Below are positions 34,282-43,524 of a stretch of DNA of 58,177 nucleotides, one piece after another (within the stretch, counting starts at the first letter, position 1; every line of letters starts with the position of its first letter). The stretch lies in the NCBI GenBank assembly GCA_020029455.1, contig JAIBJH010000003.1, positions 1-58,177 of the forward strand, given 5' to 3'. The notes under the pieces are model-generated. The model was not told the DNA's origin and made no database searches. It saw nothing but the letters and a program-made list of their open reading frames with translations. The stretch is from Hyphomicrobiales bacterium. Lineage in GTDB: Bacteria > Pseudomonadota > Alphaproteobacteria > Rhizobiales > Aestuariivirgaceae. The translations under genes and the position numbers were made by a program.

Positions 34282-34749
34282 ATGGAATCACCAAAGCAAG
34301 AAGGCATCAGAAGCGCAGTAGCGCTGATCAAGGCGGGCGGCACCGGATCCCTGTCGGTCATCGACATCAAGAGCGGGGGGCCGTTCGTGACCTTGGTTAA
34401 CATCGCGACCGATCAAGGGCTCAGGCCCCTCATCCTCACTTCGGCGCTTTCCCACCACACGCAGTGCCTCAAGGCCAATCCAAGAGCGGCCATCATGCTG
34501 CACGCCCCGTTGCCAGATGATGGTGACCCATTGACCGCGCTGCGCGTGACACTCACTGGCATTTTTCAGCCGGTGGACAGGATGGAAGCTGAAGCCATGT
34601 TCCTCGGCCGGCATCCTTATGCCGAGCTTTACGCCGGACTGGGCGACTTCGGCTTCTGGCGGATGGAACCGGAGCATACGCACATCATTGCTGGGTTTGG
34701 CCGCGCCTATAGCTCGCCATTCAGGGATCTCGCCGCGCGCGCGCTCTGA
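34282..34749 (+). CDS. HugZ/pyridoxamine-phosphate-oxidase-like split-barrel protein
   Basis: Protein of 155 residues with the FMN-binding split-barrel pattern GTGSLSVIDIKSGGPFVTLV, LILTSALSHHTQCLKANPRA and LTALRVTLTGIF, ending with HTHIIAGFGRAYS. It resembles HugZ/CREG-like proteins; a heme- or flavin-related role is possible but not shown. Transcribed divergently from chvI with under 100 bp between. It converges on frcK with a 5-bp gap. Confidence 0.8.
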   Translation: MESPKQEGIRSAVALIKAGGTGSLSVIDIKSGGPFVTLVNIATDQGLRPLILTSALSHHTQCLKANPRAAIMLHAPLPDDGDPLTALRVTLTGIFQPVDRMEAEAMFLGRHPYAELYAGLGDFGFWRMEPEHTHIIAGFGRAYSSPFRDLAARAL

Positions 34750-34754
34750 AGTTT

Positions 34755-35375
34755 TCAATTCGGCAGGAGAATGTCAGCTTTTAGGCTGTTGCCGAGAACG
34801 GTGCGGGCATTGGGCATGTCATTTGTTTCGATCCAGTGTGCCGCAAACGCCTCACTGTGGCCATGCTCCAATATGCGGTGGGTGAGGCGGCGCTGCAATT
34901 CCGCCTCGGGCACATCTAGCATCATGGTGAAATCAAACAGCGGCCGCAGACTGTTCCATGGCGGCAACTTCAAGAGCAGATAGTTACCTTCAACAAGAAT
35001 GAACTTTTCATGGGAACTTACGACCGCCGCCGCAGCGCGCGACAATTCCAGTGCACGATCGAACAGAGGAATGGCCACATCAGGTTCGCAGGACTTAATG
35101 CGCTTGAGAAGGACAGCAAGGCTCGCAACGTCAAAGGTATGCGGTGCCCCCTTACGAGCACGGTCTCCACGTGCATTGAGGATGGCATCGTCGAAATGGA
35201 AGCCGTCCATTGGAACAACGATGGCTCTTTGTCCGTGCCGCTTCAGTTCTTCGCAAAGATTTGCGGCAATCGTTGATTTCCCCGAACCCGGAGCGCCGGC
35301 AATGGCAACCAGCACGCGCGAGGCGATTTCAGCGCGCGCAATAAGTTCGCTGGCGAGCCTGCCCGCATCCGCCAT
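34755..35375 (-). CDS. frcK: Uridine-kinase-like P-loop protein of the fructose operon (FrcK)
   Basis: P-loop kinase of 206 residues with Walker A GAPGSGKSTIA, MDGFHFDD and FILVEGNYLLLKLPPW, similar to phosphoribulokinase/uridine kinase folds. In Sinorhizobium the last gene of frcBCAK encodes such a kinase of uncertain substrate. Its start overlaps the frcA stop by one base (TGATG), so it is coupled to the transporter. Confidence 0.85.
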   Translation of the reverse strand: MADAGRLASELIARAEIASRVLVAIAGAPGSGKSTIAANLCEELKRHGQRAIVVPMDGFHFDDAILNARGDRARKGAPHTFDVASLAVLLKRIKSCEPDVAIPLFDRALELSRAAAAVVSSHEKFILVEGNYLLLKLPPWNSLRPLFDFTMMLDVPEAELQRRLTHRILEHGHSEAFAAHWIETNDMPNARTVLGNSLKADILLPN

Positions 35376-36262
35376 CAGGTCATAAGTTCCGGCGGCGGGG
35401 CCTTGGCGCCCGTCATCAATGCAACGGCGTCCGACATGGAGAAATCTTTGGGCCTGATGGTGCAGAGCCTGCGGCCTAGCCTATGGATATGGATGCGGTC
35501 ACAAACTTCGAAGACATGGGGCATGTTGTGCGAGATCAGGATGATGGGAAGACCGCGGCGCTTCACGTCGCGGATCAGTTCCAAGACGCGGCGCGATTCC
35601 TTGACGCCGAGCGCTGCTGTCGGCTCATCCATGATGACGACTTTCGAGCCAAAGGCTGCAGCACGGGCCACAGCGACGCCCTGGCGCTGACCGCCTGAGA
35701 GCGTTTCCACCGCCTGGTCAATGTTCTGGATGGTCATAAGACCCAGTTCCGAGAGTTTTTCGCGGGCGAATTTCTGCATGGCCGCGCGGTCCGACAGGCG
35801 GAAAAAGCTGCCAAGGAAACCAGGTTTCTTGATCTCGCGGCCCAGGAACATGTTGTCGGCAATGGAGAGAGCAGGCGACAATGCAAGATTCTGATAGACC
35901 GTTTCAATGCCGGCATCGCGGCCATCCTGCGGTGAACGGAAATGTACCGTCTTTCCTTCCAGGCTGATCTCGCCGTGGTCGGGAGTTACGGCACCGCACA
36001 ACGCCTTGATAAGCGTTGATTTTCCGGCGCCGTTATCCCCGATAACACCGAGGATTTCACCGGGATAAAGATCAAAGTCAGCGTGGTTGAGGGCAACCAC
36101 CGTGCCATATTTCTTGGTGAGGCCGCGGGCCATGAGAATTGGCTCCCTGGCGGGCGCATGGGCCGCGGTACCGGCGGCTTTCGGAGACGCCACGGATTCG
36201 ACATTCTCCCTGGGGACAGCGGCTTTTTTCGCCACGGTTTTCTTGGCTGTTTTCTTGGCCAT
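35375..36262 (-). CDS. frcA: Fructose ABC transporter ATP-binding protein FrcA
   Basis: Sugar-type ABC ATPase with a single domain: Walker A GDNGAGKSTLIKAL, Q-loop VYQNLALSP, signature LSGGQRQGVAVARAAAF and Walker B VVIMDEPTAALG. It pairs with FrcC. From ATG 36262 (AAGG upstream) the protein has a roughly 45-residue Lys/Ala-rich extension (AKKTAKKTVAKKAA) before the ABC domain, absent in rhizobial FrcA as I recall it. An internal ATG at 36133 with GGGAG 9 bp upstream could give a shorter form. Confidence 0.9.
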   Translation of the reverse strand: MAKKTAKKTVAKKAAVPRENVESVASPKAAGTAAHAPAREPILMARGLTKKYGTVVALNHADFDLYPGEILGVIGDNGAGKSTLIKALCGAVTPDHGEISLEGKTVHFRSPQDGRDAGIETVYQNLALSPALSIADNMFLGREIKKPGFLGSFFRLSDRAAMQKFAREKLSELGLMTIQNIDQAVETLSGGQRQGVAVARAAAFGSKVVIMDEPTAALGVKESRRVLELIRDVKRRGLPIILISHNMPHVFEVCDRIHIHRLGRRLCTIRPKDFSMSDAVALMTGAKAPPPELMT

Positions 36263-36273
36263 GTTCTTCAACC

Positions 36274-37362
36274 TTATTGCGATGCGCGGCGCAGCCACTG
36301 GTCAATGGCGACGGCGATGATAACGAGACAGCCCGAGGCGAAGAGCTGCCAGTAACTGTCAACACCCGCCAACGCGAGGCCGGTGTTGAACACGCCGACG
36401 ATGATAGCACCCAGAACCGAGCCAATGATTGAGGCGCGACCGCCGAACAGGGATGTACCGCCAATCACCACGGCGGTAATGGAGTCGAGTGCTACGGTCT
36501 CAAAGGCAATCGGCGACATGGAACCGACACGGCCAATGGCAACCCAGGCGCCGAAGCTGCAAATCAAACCGGCCAACGCATAGACCGAGATCAAGGTGCG
36601 ACCTATTTGAACGCCAGACAACATGGCGGCATCCGGATCATCACCAACCGCCGTCACGTGGCGGCCCCATGCCGTCCGGTTCAATAGGTACCACACAATG
36701 AAGGCAAGCACGATCAGCGCAATGGAGCCATAGATAAATTTCGCCCCGCCAATATCGAATGCGGTGCCAAAAAACAGGAGACCCGGCGCTTTTTCCGCAA
36801 GATCGGCGGGACGGACGGATTCCGATCCGGTGTACCAGAGCTTGAGCGCGTTGTAGATATAGAGTGTTCCGAGCGTCACAATCAGCGGCGGAATGCGCGC
36901 TTTGGTGACTAGAATGCCGTTGAAGGCACCCATCAGTGTGCCAATTGCCATGCCTGCCGGAATGGCGAGATAGATTGGAACGTCAGACAGTGTTGTAAGG
37001 CGTCCCATGACCATGGCTGAGATCACCAGCATGGCCCCGACCGAAAGATCAATGCCAGCCGTGAGAATGACAATGGTCTGCGCAATCGCAACAATGCCTA
37101 CGACCGTCACCTGTTTGAGGATGAGAGACAGCGTGCCAGCCGTCATGAAGTTGTTGGCGATCACGCCAAAAGCGAGCACCGCGAACAGGATAATGATGGC
37201 TGGAATCGCGGTCGGATTTGCGCGCAGGAAGCCCCGAACCCATTGCAGGAGGGAGGCATCTTCTTCCTCGAAGTTCGCGACCGTTTGGTCGGCCTCATTC
37301 AATTGGGCTTCGAAATCGGAAATGGTTTTGGTTGGCGCGGCAGTGTCGCTCATGTCGCTCAT
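36274..37362 (-). CDS. frcC: Fructose ABC transporter permease FrcC
   Basis: BPD_transp_2 permease (about 362 residues) with around ten membrane segments, family stretches QTIVILTAGIDLSVGAMLV and AVVIGGTSLFGGRASIIGSV, and an acidic N-terminal cytoplasmic region before LQWVRGFLRANPTAIPAI. ATGs at 37362 and 37353 suit the start; the longer frame to 37449 is not supported. Middle gene of frcBCAK. Confidence 0.9.
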   Translation of the reverse strand: MSDMSDTAAPTKTISDFEAQLNEADQTVANFEEEDASLLQWVRGFLRANPTAIPAIIILFAVLAFGVIANNFMTAGTLSLILKQVTVVGIVAIAQTIVILTAGIDLSVGAMLVISAMVMGRLTTLSDVPIYLAIPAGMAIGTLMGAFNGILVTKARIPPLIVTLGTLYIYNALKLWYTGSESVRPADLAEKAPGLLFFGTAFDIGGAKFIYGSIALIVLAFIVWYLLNRTAWGRHVTAVGDDPDAAMLSGVQIGRTLISVYALAGLICSFGAWVAIGRVGSMSPIAFETVALDSITAVVIGGTSLFGGRASIIGSVLGAIIVGVFNTGLALAGVDSYWQLFASGCLVIIAVAIDQWLRRASQ

Positions 37363-37479
37363 CAAGCCCCTATTGAACGTGTTCCCAAGTCCTGCGGGCT
37401 TCTTTGTGTCCCGACAGACGAAGGGCGACGATAAGGCCGCCCTTCGCAAGGTTCAAGACATCAAGCTTTCAAGAGGCGA

Positions 37480-38493
37480 TCAGCCCCAGCACTTCGCCAG
37501 GCCTTCCTTGGTGTCGATCGACTGCACGCCGTCGGCAGGCTTGTCGGTGATCAAGTTGACACCGGTATTGAAGAAGGAGAGGCCTTCCGAAACCGCCGGC
37601 TTGGAGCCATCCTTGGCGAAGGCAGCGATCGCCTCGATGCCCTTGGAGGCCATCAACAGCGGATATTGCTGCGATGTGGCGCCGATGACACCGCCGGCAA
37701 CCGACTTGACGCCGGGGCAGCCGCCGTCAACCGACACAATAAGCGCCTGGCCTTCTTTGCCAGCAGCCTTGAGTGCCGCATAGGCGCCTTCAGCAGCAGG
37801 TTCGTTGATGGTGTAGACCACGTTGATGTTGGGTTCTTTTGCGAGCAGCAGTTCCATGCCCTTTTGGCCACCTTCGGGGTTAGGACCCCAACCCTCATGA
37901 CCGACTACGCGTGGATCGGTTTCGGAGCCCAAGACCTTCGGGTTGGGCACTTCAATGCCAAAGCCCGTCAGGAAGCCCGTGTCACGCAGGACGTCAACCG
38001 AGATGTTGTCCTTGTTGATGTTCAGCATGGCGATCTTGGCATCAGCTGCCTTGTCACCCAACTGGGCCTTGGCCCACTTGCCGATGAGGAGACCAGCTTC
38101 GAAGTTATCGGTGGCAAAGGTCATGTCCTGAGCTTCAGTGTCGCCGAGAGGCGTGTCGAGGGAGATCACCAGGATGCCCTTGGAGCGGGCGTCCTTGAGG
38201 GCCGGGCCCACGTCGTCGTTCGATGGGGTGATGAGAATACCCTTTACGCCAGCGGCAACGCAGTTTTCAATCGCCGTGATCTGCGGAGCGGCGTCGCCGT
38301 CCTTTTCACCGGCGAAGGACTGAAGGTCAATGCCATTGGCGGCAGCGCCTTGTTCTGCACCTTCCTTCATCTTCACGAAGAAGGGGTTGGTGTTATTCTT
38401 GGTGATGAGGCAGGCGCCGACGCCAGCCTGTGCAGTGGAAGCGAGAGCAAAAAGGCCAACGCCTACGAGTGCGGTTTTCAGAAGAGCTTTCAC
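37480..38493 (-). CDS. frcB: Fructose ABC transporter periplasmic binding protein FrcB
   Basis: Type I periplasmic sugar-binding protein (337 residues) with signal peptide KALLKTALVGVGLFALASTAQA. The mature domain includes CLITKNNTNPFFVKMKEGAE, LITPSNDDVGPALKDARSKG and INKDNISVDVLRDTGFLTGF, matching rhizobial fructose/mannose-binding FrcB. It starts at GTG 38493, with GGGAGGA 8 bp upstream. First gene of the operon, divergent from a ROK regulator with a clear inverted repeat between. Confidence 0.92.
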   Translation of the reverse strand: MKALLKTALVGVGLFALASTAQAGVGACLITKNNTNPFFVKMKEGAEQGAAANGIDLQSFAGEKDGDAAPQITAIENCVAAGVKGILITPSNDDVGPALKDARSKGILVISLDTPLGDTEAQDMTFATDNFEAGLLIGKWAKAQLGDKAADAKIAMLNINKDNISVDVLRDTGFLTGFGIEVPNPKVLGSETDPRVVGHEGWGPNPEGGQKGMELLLAKEPNINVVYTINEPAAEGAYAALKAAGKEGQALIVSVDGGCPGVKSVAGGVIGATSQQYPLLMASKGIEAIAAFAKDGSKPAVSEGLSFFNTGVNLITDKPADGVQSIDTKEGLAKCWG

Positions 38494-38583
38494 GTTTCAT
38501 TCCTCCCATGGATGTCCGGCTGAGCCGGCTTCGAAAGCGATTGCAGCATCACGGCCCGGCAATGGGCCCTGACACTGCTTGTC

Positions 38584-38613
38584 ATGATGGGCCAAATCTT
38601 GCGTTTGAGTCAA
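38584..38613 (-). promoter_or_regulatory. Predicted frcB promoter
   Basis: On the minus strand TTGACT (38613-38608) and CATCAT (38589-38584) are separated by 18 bp and lie about 90 bp upstream of the frcB start. The -35 box overlaps the left arm of the adjacent inverted repeat, so a protein bound there would block RNA polymerase. Confidence 0.5.
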
Positions 38614-38641
38614 TAGATAAATCCACTGGATTTATTTATTG
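38611..38641. promoter_or_regulatory. Operator-like inverted repeat between frcB and the ROK regulator
   Basis: Arms of 14 bp (CAATAGATAAATCC and GGATTTATTTATTG) flank ACT with a single mismatched position; the inner 8+3+8 bp are perfect. AT-rich palindromes of this size suit NagC/Mlc-type ROK regulators. Its place at the frcB -35 box and between divergent genes makes it the best candidate for fructose-responsive control by the neighbouring ROK protein. Confidence 0.6.
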
Positions 38642-38693
38642 ACAAATGGCTTTTGCTGACAGAGCCTTGGTCTGGCTAGTATGTCAGTGCGCC

Positions 38694-39902
38694 ATGGCGA
38701 TCCTCGAACCACAAACATCCCCGCCGCTCTATGCCAACAGGCCGTCCCAGACGGGCCTTCGGCAGCATAATGAGCGGCTGGCGCTGTCGCTGATCCGCGC
38801 CCATGGCAGCCTTCCCAAGGCTGAGATTGCGAGGCTGACGGGCCTCTCCCCACAGGCGGCCTCTGTCATTGTCCGGCAGCTTGAGACGGATGGCCTGGTG
38901 GTGAAAGGCAAGGCCCAGAAGGGCAAAGTGGGCCAGCCCTTGCAGCCCTTCCTCCTCAACCCGGAAGGGGCCTTCTCCATTGGCCTCAAGGTTGGGCGGC
39001 GCTCCGGCGATATGGTGCTTATGGGGCTTGATGGCGGGGCGCGCAATGTCATCCACCAGCCCTATCGCTTTCCTTCACCGGAAGAATTTGTCGACTTTGC
39101 CCAAGACGGAATCAAGTCGCTGGCCGCCGAGGTGCCGCGCGGCAAGCGCAAGCGCATTTCAGGCCTCGGCGTTGCCATGCCCTTCGACATCTGGAAATGG
39201 GAGGAAGAGGCAGGCGCACCCCATGCCGTCATGGAAGAATGGAAGGACTTCAATCTGCAGGGTGCGTTGCAGGAATTCTGCGACTGGCCCGTCCTGCTGT
39301 GCAATGATGCCACCGCCGCCTGCGGAGCCGAACTGCTTTTGGGAAAAGGCCAGAGTTACGGCAGCTTCGCCTATTTCTATATCGGCTATTTCATTGGCGG
39401 TGGTTTGGTGCTCAACGGCCAGGTTTTCGCTGGCCCAACGGGAAACGCCGCTGCCTTCGGTTCCATGCCGGTGGCAGGCCGCAATGGGGCCTCACAGCAG
39501 CTCATCCGCGCGGCCTCACTTTTCAGGCTCGAAAGGACACTCCGGGAAGCCGGCATTGCAGCGGACATACTGTGGGCACCGCAATCAGAGTGGAAAGAAA
39601 TACGGGATCAGGTCAGCGCCTGGATCAACGAGGCGGCACCTGCCATTGCGCAAGCCGCAGTTGCCATTGCCAGCGTGGTCGATCCGAAGGCCATCATCAT
39701 CGATGGCGCGATGCCCAATACTGTGCGCTCCGAACTGACCGCTGCCGTGCGATCCCACCTCGAAACCCTCAACCGAGATGGTATTGCGCCCTTTGCCATT
39801 GAAGAAGGAACCATTGGCATTCAGGCCCGCGCACTTGGCGCCGCTAGCCTTCCGCTCTTTGCCAACTATATGGTGAACCGGGATATCCTGTTTGCCGGTT
39901 GA
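38694..39902 (+). CDS. ROK-family transcriptional regulator of the frc operon
   Basis: NagC/XylR-type repressor (about 402 residues). The N-terminal winged helix has LSLIRAHGSLPKAEIARLTG and LSPQAASVIVRQLETDGLVV, and the ROK sugar-binding domain has YFYIGYFIGGGLVLNGQVF. The ROK zinc Cys cluster is not obvious, so it may sense sugar without classical kinase-type metal binding. ATG 38694 precedes the conserved part; ATG 38646 adds a hydrophobic, Cys-containing stretch. It is divergent from frcB, so it is probably the fructose-pathway regulator (inference). Confidence 0.85.
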   Translation: MAILEPQTSPPLYANRPSQTGLRQHNERLALSLIRAHGSLPKAEIARLTGLSPQAASVIVRQLETDGLVVKGKAQKGKVGQPLQPFLLNPEGAFSIGLKVGRRSGDMVLMGLDGGARNVIHQPYRFPSPEEFVDFAQDGIKSLAAEVPRGKRKRISGLGVAMPFDIWKWEEEAGAPHAVMEEWKDFNLQGALQEFCDWPVLLCNDATAACGAELLLGKGQSYGSFAYFYIGYFIGGGLVLNGQVFAGPTGNAAAFGSMPVAGRNGASQQLIRAASLFRLERTLREAGIAADILWAPQSEWKEIRDQVSAWINEAAPAIAQAAVAIASVVDPKAIIIDGAMPNTVRSELTAAVRSHLETLNRDGIAPFAIEEGTIGIQARALGAASLPLFANYMVNRDILFAG

Positions 39903-39913
39903 CGGTGCTCGAA

Positions 39914-42358
39914 CTAAACGTCGAGGTTGGCGACACTCAGGGCGTTTTCGCGGATAAAGTCGCGGCGCGGTTCAACCACATCGCCCATCAATTTGGTGAA
40001 GAGATCATCGGCTTGATCCATCTCGGAGACCTTGACCCTGAGCAGCGTTCTCACATTGGGATCAAGCGTCGTTTCCCAGAGCTGCTCCGGGTTCATTTCG
40101 CCGAGGCCCTTATAGCGTTGCAGCGCCACGCCCTTGCGGCCCGCAGCGAACACGGCATCGAGCAAGCCCAGCGGACCGTTGATGACCGTCTCGGAGTCCT
40201 TGCGCTTCAGCTTAGCAGGACGGGCGTAGATTTCCTGCAGGTGGTTGGCCTTCTTGTCGAGGCGCATGGCATCGGCGGAGCCGATGAGCTTGGCATCGAT
40301 GTGCCAGCTTTCCTTGACGCCACGCTGCTCGCGGGCAAAGACAAGGCCGCCGTCTTCAGTGGCAATGCCCTTCCAGCCGCGCTCGGTTTCATCGGAAAGA
40401 ATATCAAGACGGCGTGCAATGTAGCCCGCAGCAGCTTCGGCATTCTGCTTGTTGGCAATGATTTCCGGATTGAGGGCACCGGCAATAGCGGATTGCTCGA
40501 TCACCATGGTGGGATAGCGGGAATGGAGGCCCTGGATGATGCCGCGGATGGCGATGGCTTCATCGACAATGCTGCGAAGATCGGCGCCTGCGCGTTCTGA
40601 ACCATCGGCCAGCACCAACTTCACGCCGTCAAGACCTGCTTCGACGAGATTGCTTTCAAGCGCCTCATTGTTCTTGAGATACTGTTCGGAAGAACCGCGT
40701 TTGATCTTGTAGAGCGGCGGCTGGGCAATGAAGAGATGGCCGCGCTCGATAATTGCGGGCATCTGGCGGTAAAAGAAAGTGAGCAACAGTGTGCGGATAT
40801 GAGCGCCGTCGACATCGGCGTCAGTCATGATGATGATCTTGTGATAGCGCAGCTTGTCGATGGCAAATTCCTCGCGGCCGATGCCGGTACCGAGCGCGGT
40901 GATGAGCGTTCCCACCTCTGCGGAAGACAGCATCTTGTCGAAGCGGGCGCGCTCAACATTGAGAATCTTGCCCTTGAGCGGCAGCACCGCCTGATATTCG
41001 CGACTCCTCGCCTGCTTGGCGGAGCCGCCGGCGGAATCGCCCTCAACGATGTAGATCTCGCTCTTGGCCGGATCGCGCTCCTGACAGTCGGCTAGTTTTC
41101 CGGGAAGGGAGGAAATGTCGAGGGCACCCTTGCGGCGGGTGAGTTCGCGGGCTTTCCTCGCCGCTTCGCGGGCGGCGGCGGCTTCGACGATCTTGCCGAT
41201 GATGGACCTTGCGTCTGCCGGATGTTCCTCGAGCCAGGCGCCGAGCGCATCATTGACAAAACTCTCGACGACCGGGCGCACTTCGGAGGAAACGAGCTTG
41301 TCCTTCGTCTGGGACGAGAATTTTGGATCGGGCACTTTCACCGAGAGTACACAGGTCATGCCTTCGCGGGCATCGTCTCCCGTCAGCGCCACTTTCTCTT
41401 TCTTCGCTATGCCGCTTTGATTGGCATAGTTATTGATGACGCGGGTCAGTGCGCCGCGGAAGCCGGCAAGATGGGTACCGCCATCGCGCTGGGGAATGTT
41501 GTTGGTGAAGCAGAAGACGCTTTCATTATAGCTATCGTTCCACCACATGGCGCATTCAACGGTGATGCCTTCGCGCTCGCCCCGGATCATGATGGGGTCC
41601 TTGAGCAGGCCCTGCTTGGAACGGTCGAGATAACGCACGAAGGCCACGATGCCGCCCTCATAGAACAGTTCAACCTCGACAGGTTCGACGCCGCGCTTGT
41701 CGGTCAGCGTCACGCGAACGCCGGAATTCAAGAAGGCAAGCTCACGCAGGCGGTGTTCCAGCGTGGCGAAATCGAAGTCGGTCTTGGTGAATGTTTCCGT
41801 CGATGGCAGGAAGCTCACTTCCGTGCCGCGCTTGCCTTCAGCGTCACCCACCACTTTCAAGGGCGCATCGGCAACGCCGTGGGTGAAGCTCATCTGGTGG
41901 GTCTTGCCGTTGCGATAGATGGTGAGCTTGAGCCAGCTTGAGAGCGCGTTCACCACCGAGACACCAACGCCATGGAGGCCGCCCGAGACCTTGTAGGAAT
42001 TCTGGTCAAACTTGCCGCCGGCGTGAAGCTCCGTCATCACGATTTCGGCTGCCGAGCGCTTGGGCTCGTGATCGTCGTCTTCCTTGATGCCAGTCGGGAT
42101 GCCGCGGCCATTGTCGGTGATGGTGGCGGAACCATCGGCGTTGAGCGTGACCGTTACCAGCGTGGCGTGGCCCGCCAGGGTCTCGTCGATGGCATTGTCC
42201 ACTACTTCATAGACCATGTGGTGGAGGCCCGAACCATCATCGGTGTCGCCGATATACATGCCTGGGCGCTTGCGGACAGCATCCAGCCCCTTCAGCACCT
42301 TGATGGAATCGGCGCCGTAGGTCTCGGGGTTTGGAAGGCTGTTGCTATCGTCCGCCAT
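39914..42358 (-). CDS. gyrB: DNA gyrase subunit B
   Basis: GyrB of 814 residues. GHKL ATPase (EVVDNAIDETLAGHA, DNGRGIPTG, GGLHGVGVSVVNALS), transducer, and TOPRIM domain (YIVEGDSAGGSAKQARSREY, TDADVDGAHIRTLLL) with C-terminal YKGLGEMNPEQLWETT. It introduces negative supercoils with GyrA. Two bp after recF, last of the dnaA-dnaN-recF-gyrB series. Confidence 0.97.
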   Translation of the reverse strand: MADDSNSLPNPETYGADSIKVLKGLDAVRKRPGMYIGDTDDGSGLHHMVYEVVDNAIDETLAGHATLVTVTLNADGSATITDNGRGIPTGIKEDDDHEPKRSAAEIVMTELHAGGKFDQNSYKVSGGLHGVGVSVVNALSSWLKLTIYRNGKTHQMSFTHGVADAPLKVVGDAEGKRGTEVSFLPSTETFTKTDFDFATLEHRLRELAFLNSGVRVTLTDKRGVEPVEVELFYEGGIVAFVRYLDRSKQGLLKDPIMIRGEREGITVECAMWWNDSYNESVFCFTNNIPQRDGGTHLAGFRGALTRVINNYANQSGIAKKEKVALTGDDAREGMTCVLSVKVPDPKFSSQTKDKLVSSEVRPVVESFVNDALGAWLEEHPADARSIIGKIVEAAAAREAARKARELTRRKGALDISSLPGKLADCQERDPAKSEIYIVEGDSAGGSAKQARSREYQAVLPLKGKILNVERARFDKMLSSAEVGTLITALGTGIGREEFAIDKLRYHKIIIMTDADVDGAHIRTLLLTFFYRQMPAIIERGHLFIAQPPLYKIKRGSSEQYLKNNEALESNLVEAGLDGVKLVLADGSERAGADLRSIVDEAIAIRGIIQGLHSRYPTMVIEQSAIAGALNPEIIANKQNAEAAAGYIARRLDILSDETERGWKGIATEDGGLVFAREQRGVKESWHIDAKLIGSADAMRLDKKANHLQEIYARPAKLKRKDSETVINGPLGLLDAVFAAGRKGVALQRYKGLGEMNPEQLWETTLDPNVRTLLRVKVSEMDQADDLFTKLMGDVVEPRRDFIRENALSVANLDV

Positions 42359-42360
42359 GG

Positions 42361-43524
42361 TCAGAATTTCGATTCGTGGAGAGTGCCGCTATCCACCTGA
42401 TAAACCACTGTGGAGGCGCTAACGCCATCAAAAACTTGAGGCTCCGTGCCGGTCATCCAGGCCTGCAGCCCGAAGCCTTCCAGGAGGCCAAAAAGGGCGG
42501 TTTTCCGGGCCTTGTCGAGGTGGGCTGATACCTCGTCCAGGAGCACCACGGGGCGGGCTCCGGCGGCTTCCGTGACGGCATCAACCTGGGCGAGGAGAAG
42601 GCCGATCAGCAGGGCCTTCTGTTCGCCTGTAGAGCCTTCCGAGGCCACGACCCCCTTGGGGCCGTGCAGGACCAGAAAATCGCTGCGATGGGGGCCTGCC
42701 ATGGTGCGGCCGGCGGCCCTGTCGGCACTCCGCCCCTCGTGCAGCCGCCGCCGGTAGTTTTCCTCGGCGGCGAGGGCGGGCAGGTTTTCCACCAGTGCTT
42801 CGATCTCGCCTTCCAGGCTCACCCTGCCCCAGGGAAAGGGGGAAGGAATGCGTTCCGCGGTGAGAGAGGTGTTGATGCGGCTTACGGCATAGATGCGGGC
42901 CGCTGCGATGGCGACCGCATGCTCCGCCATCTGCGCTTCGAGAGCCGCAAGCCAGGCCATGTCCGATGATCCATCGGTTAATAGGAGGTTGCGCTCGCGC
43001 ATGAGCTTTTCAAAGCCCGACACGCGTGTGCCATGCTCAGCATCCAGAAGCGAGACCATGCGATCGAGATAGCGGCGGCGCTCCGATGGAGGTCCGGCAA
43101 AGAGCCGGTCCTGGGCAGGCGTCAGCCAGAGAAGCCGCATGTGGTCCGACAGGCTTGCTGCCGAGCGCTGCAAATGGCCGTCGATCAGCACGGCGCGCGG
43201 CGCGCTTTGGCCTTCCGTTTCGCTGGGTGACCATGCGGTTCCAATCTGGGTTTCACCCGAGGGAATCTCAACACGCGCCGATACGGCCCAGGCGCCCTCA
43301 CCGCCATGGCGGCCGAGGCTTGCCGCTTCCGCCCCGCGCAAGCCACGGCCCGGAGAAATCATGGAAATAGCCTCAAGAAGATTGGTCTTTCCCGCGCCAT
43401 TCTCACCTACCAGGGCAATCAGGCCCGCAGGAACGGTGAGCCTCAGGCTGTCATAGTTGCGGAAGTCGGTCAGCGTCAGCCGGGAGATGGCAAAGCACGG
43501 CTTGGCGCGCTGCGGAGCCGTCAT
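42361..43524 (-). CDS. recF: DNA replication and repair protein RecF
   Basis: SMC-like ATPase (387 residues) that loads RecA at gaps. Walker A GENGAGKTNLLEAISMISPG and signature SEGSTGEQKALLIGLLLAQV followed by PVVLLDEVSAHLD. The start overlaps the dnaN stop by four bases (ATGA), so translation is coupled. N-terminus SRLTLTDFRNYDSLRL is canonical. Confidence 0.95.
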   Translation of the reverse strand: MTAPQRAKPCFAISRLTLTDFRNYDSLRLTVPAGLIALVGENGAGKTNLLEAISMISPGRGLRGAEAASLGRHGGEGAWAVSARVEIPSGETQIGTAWSPSETEGQSAPRAVLIDGHLQRSAASLSDHMRLLWLTPAQDRLFAGPPSERRRYLDRMVSLLDAEHGTRVSGFEKLMRERNLLLTDGSSDMAWLAALEAQMAEHAVAIAAARIYAVSRINTSLTAERIPSPFPWGRVSLEGEIEALVENLPALAAEENYRRRLHEGRSADRAAGRTMAGPHRSDFLVLHGPKGVVASEGSTGEQKALLIGLLLAQVDAVTEAAGARPVVLLDEVSAHLDKARKTALFGLLEGFGLQAWMTGTEPQVFDGVSASTVVYQVDSGTLHESKF

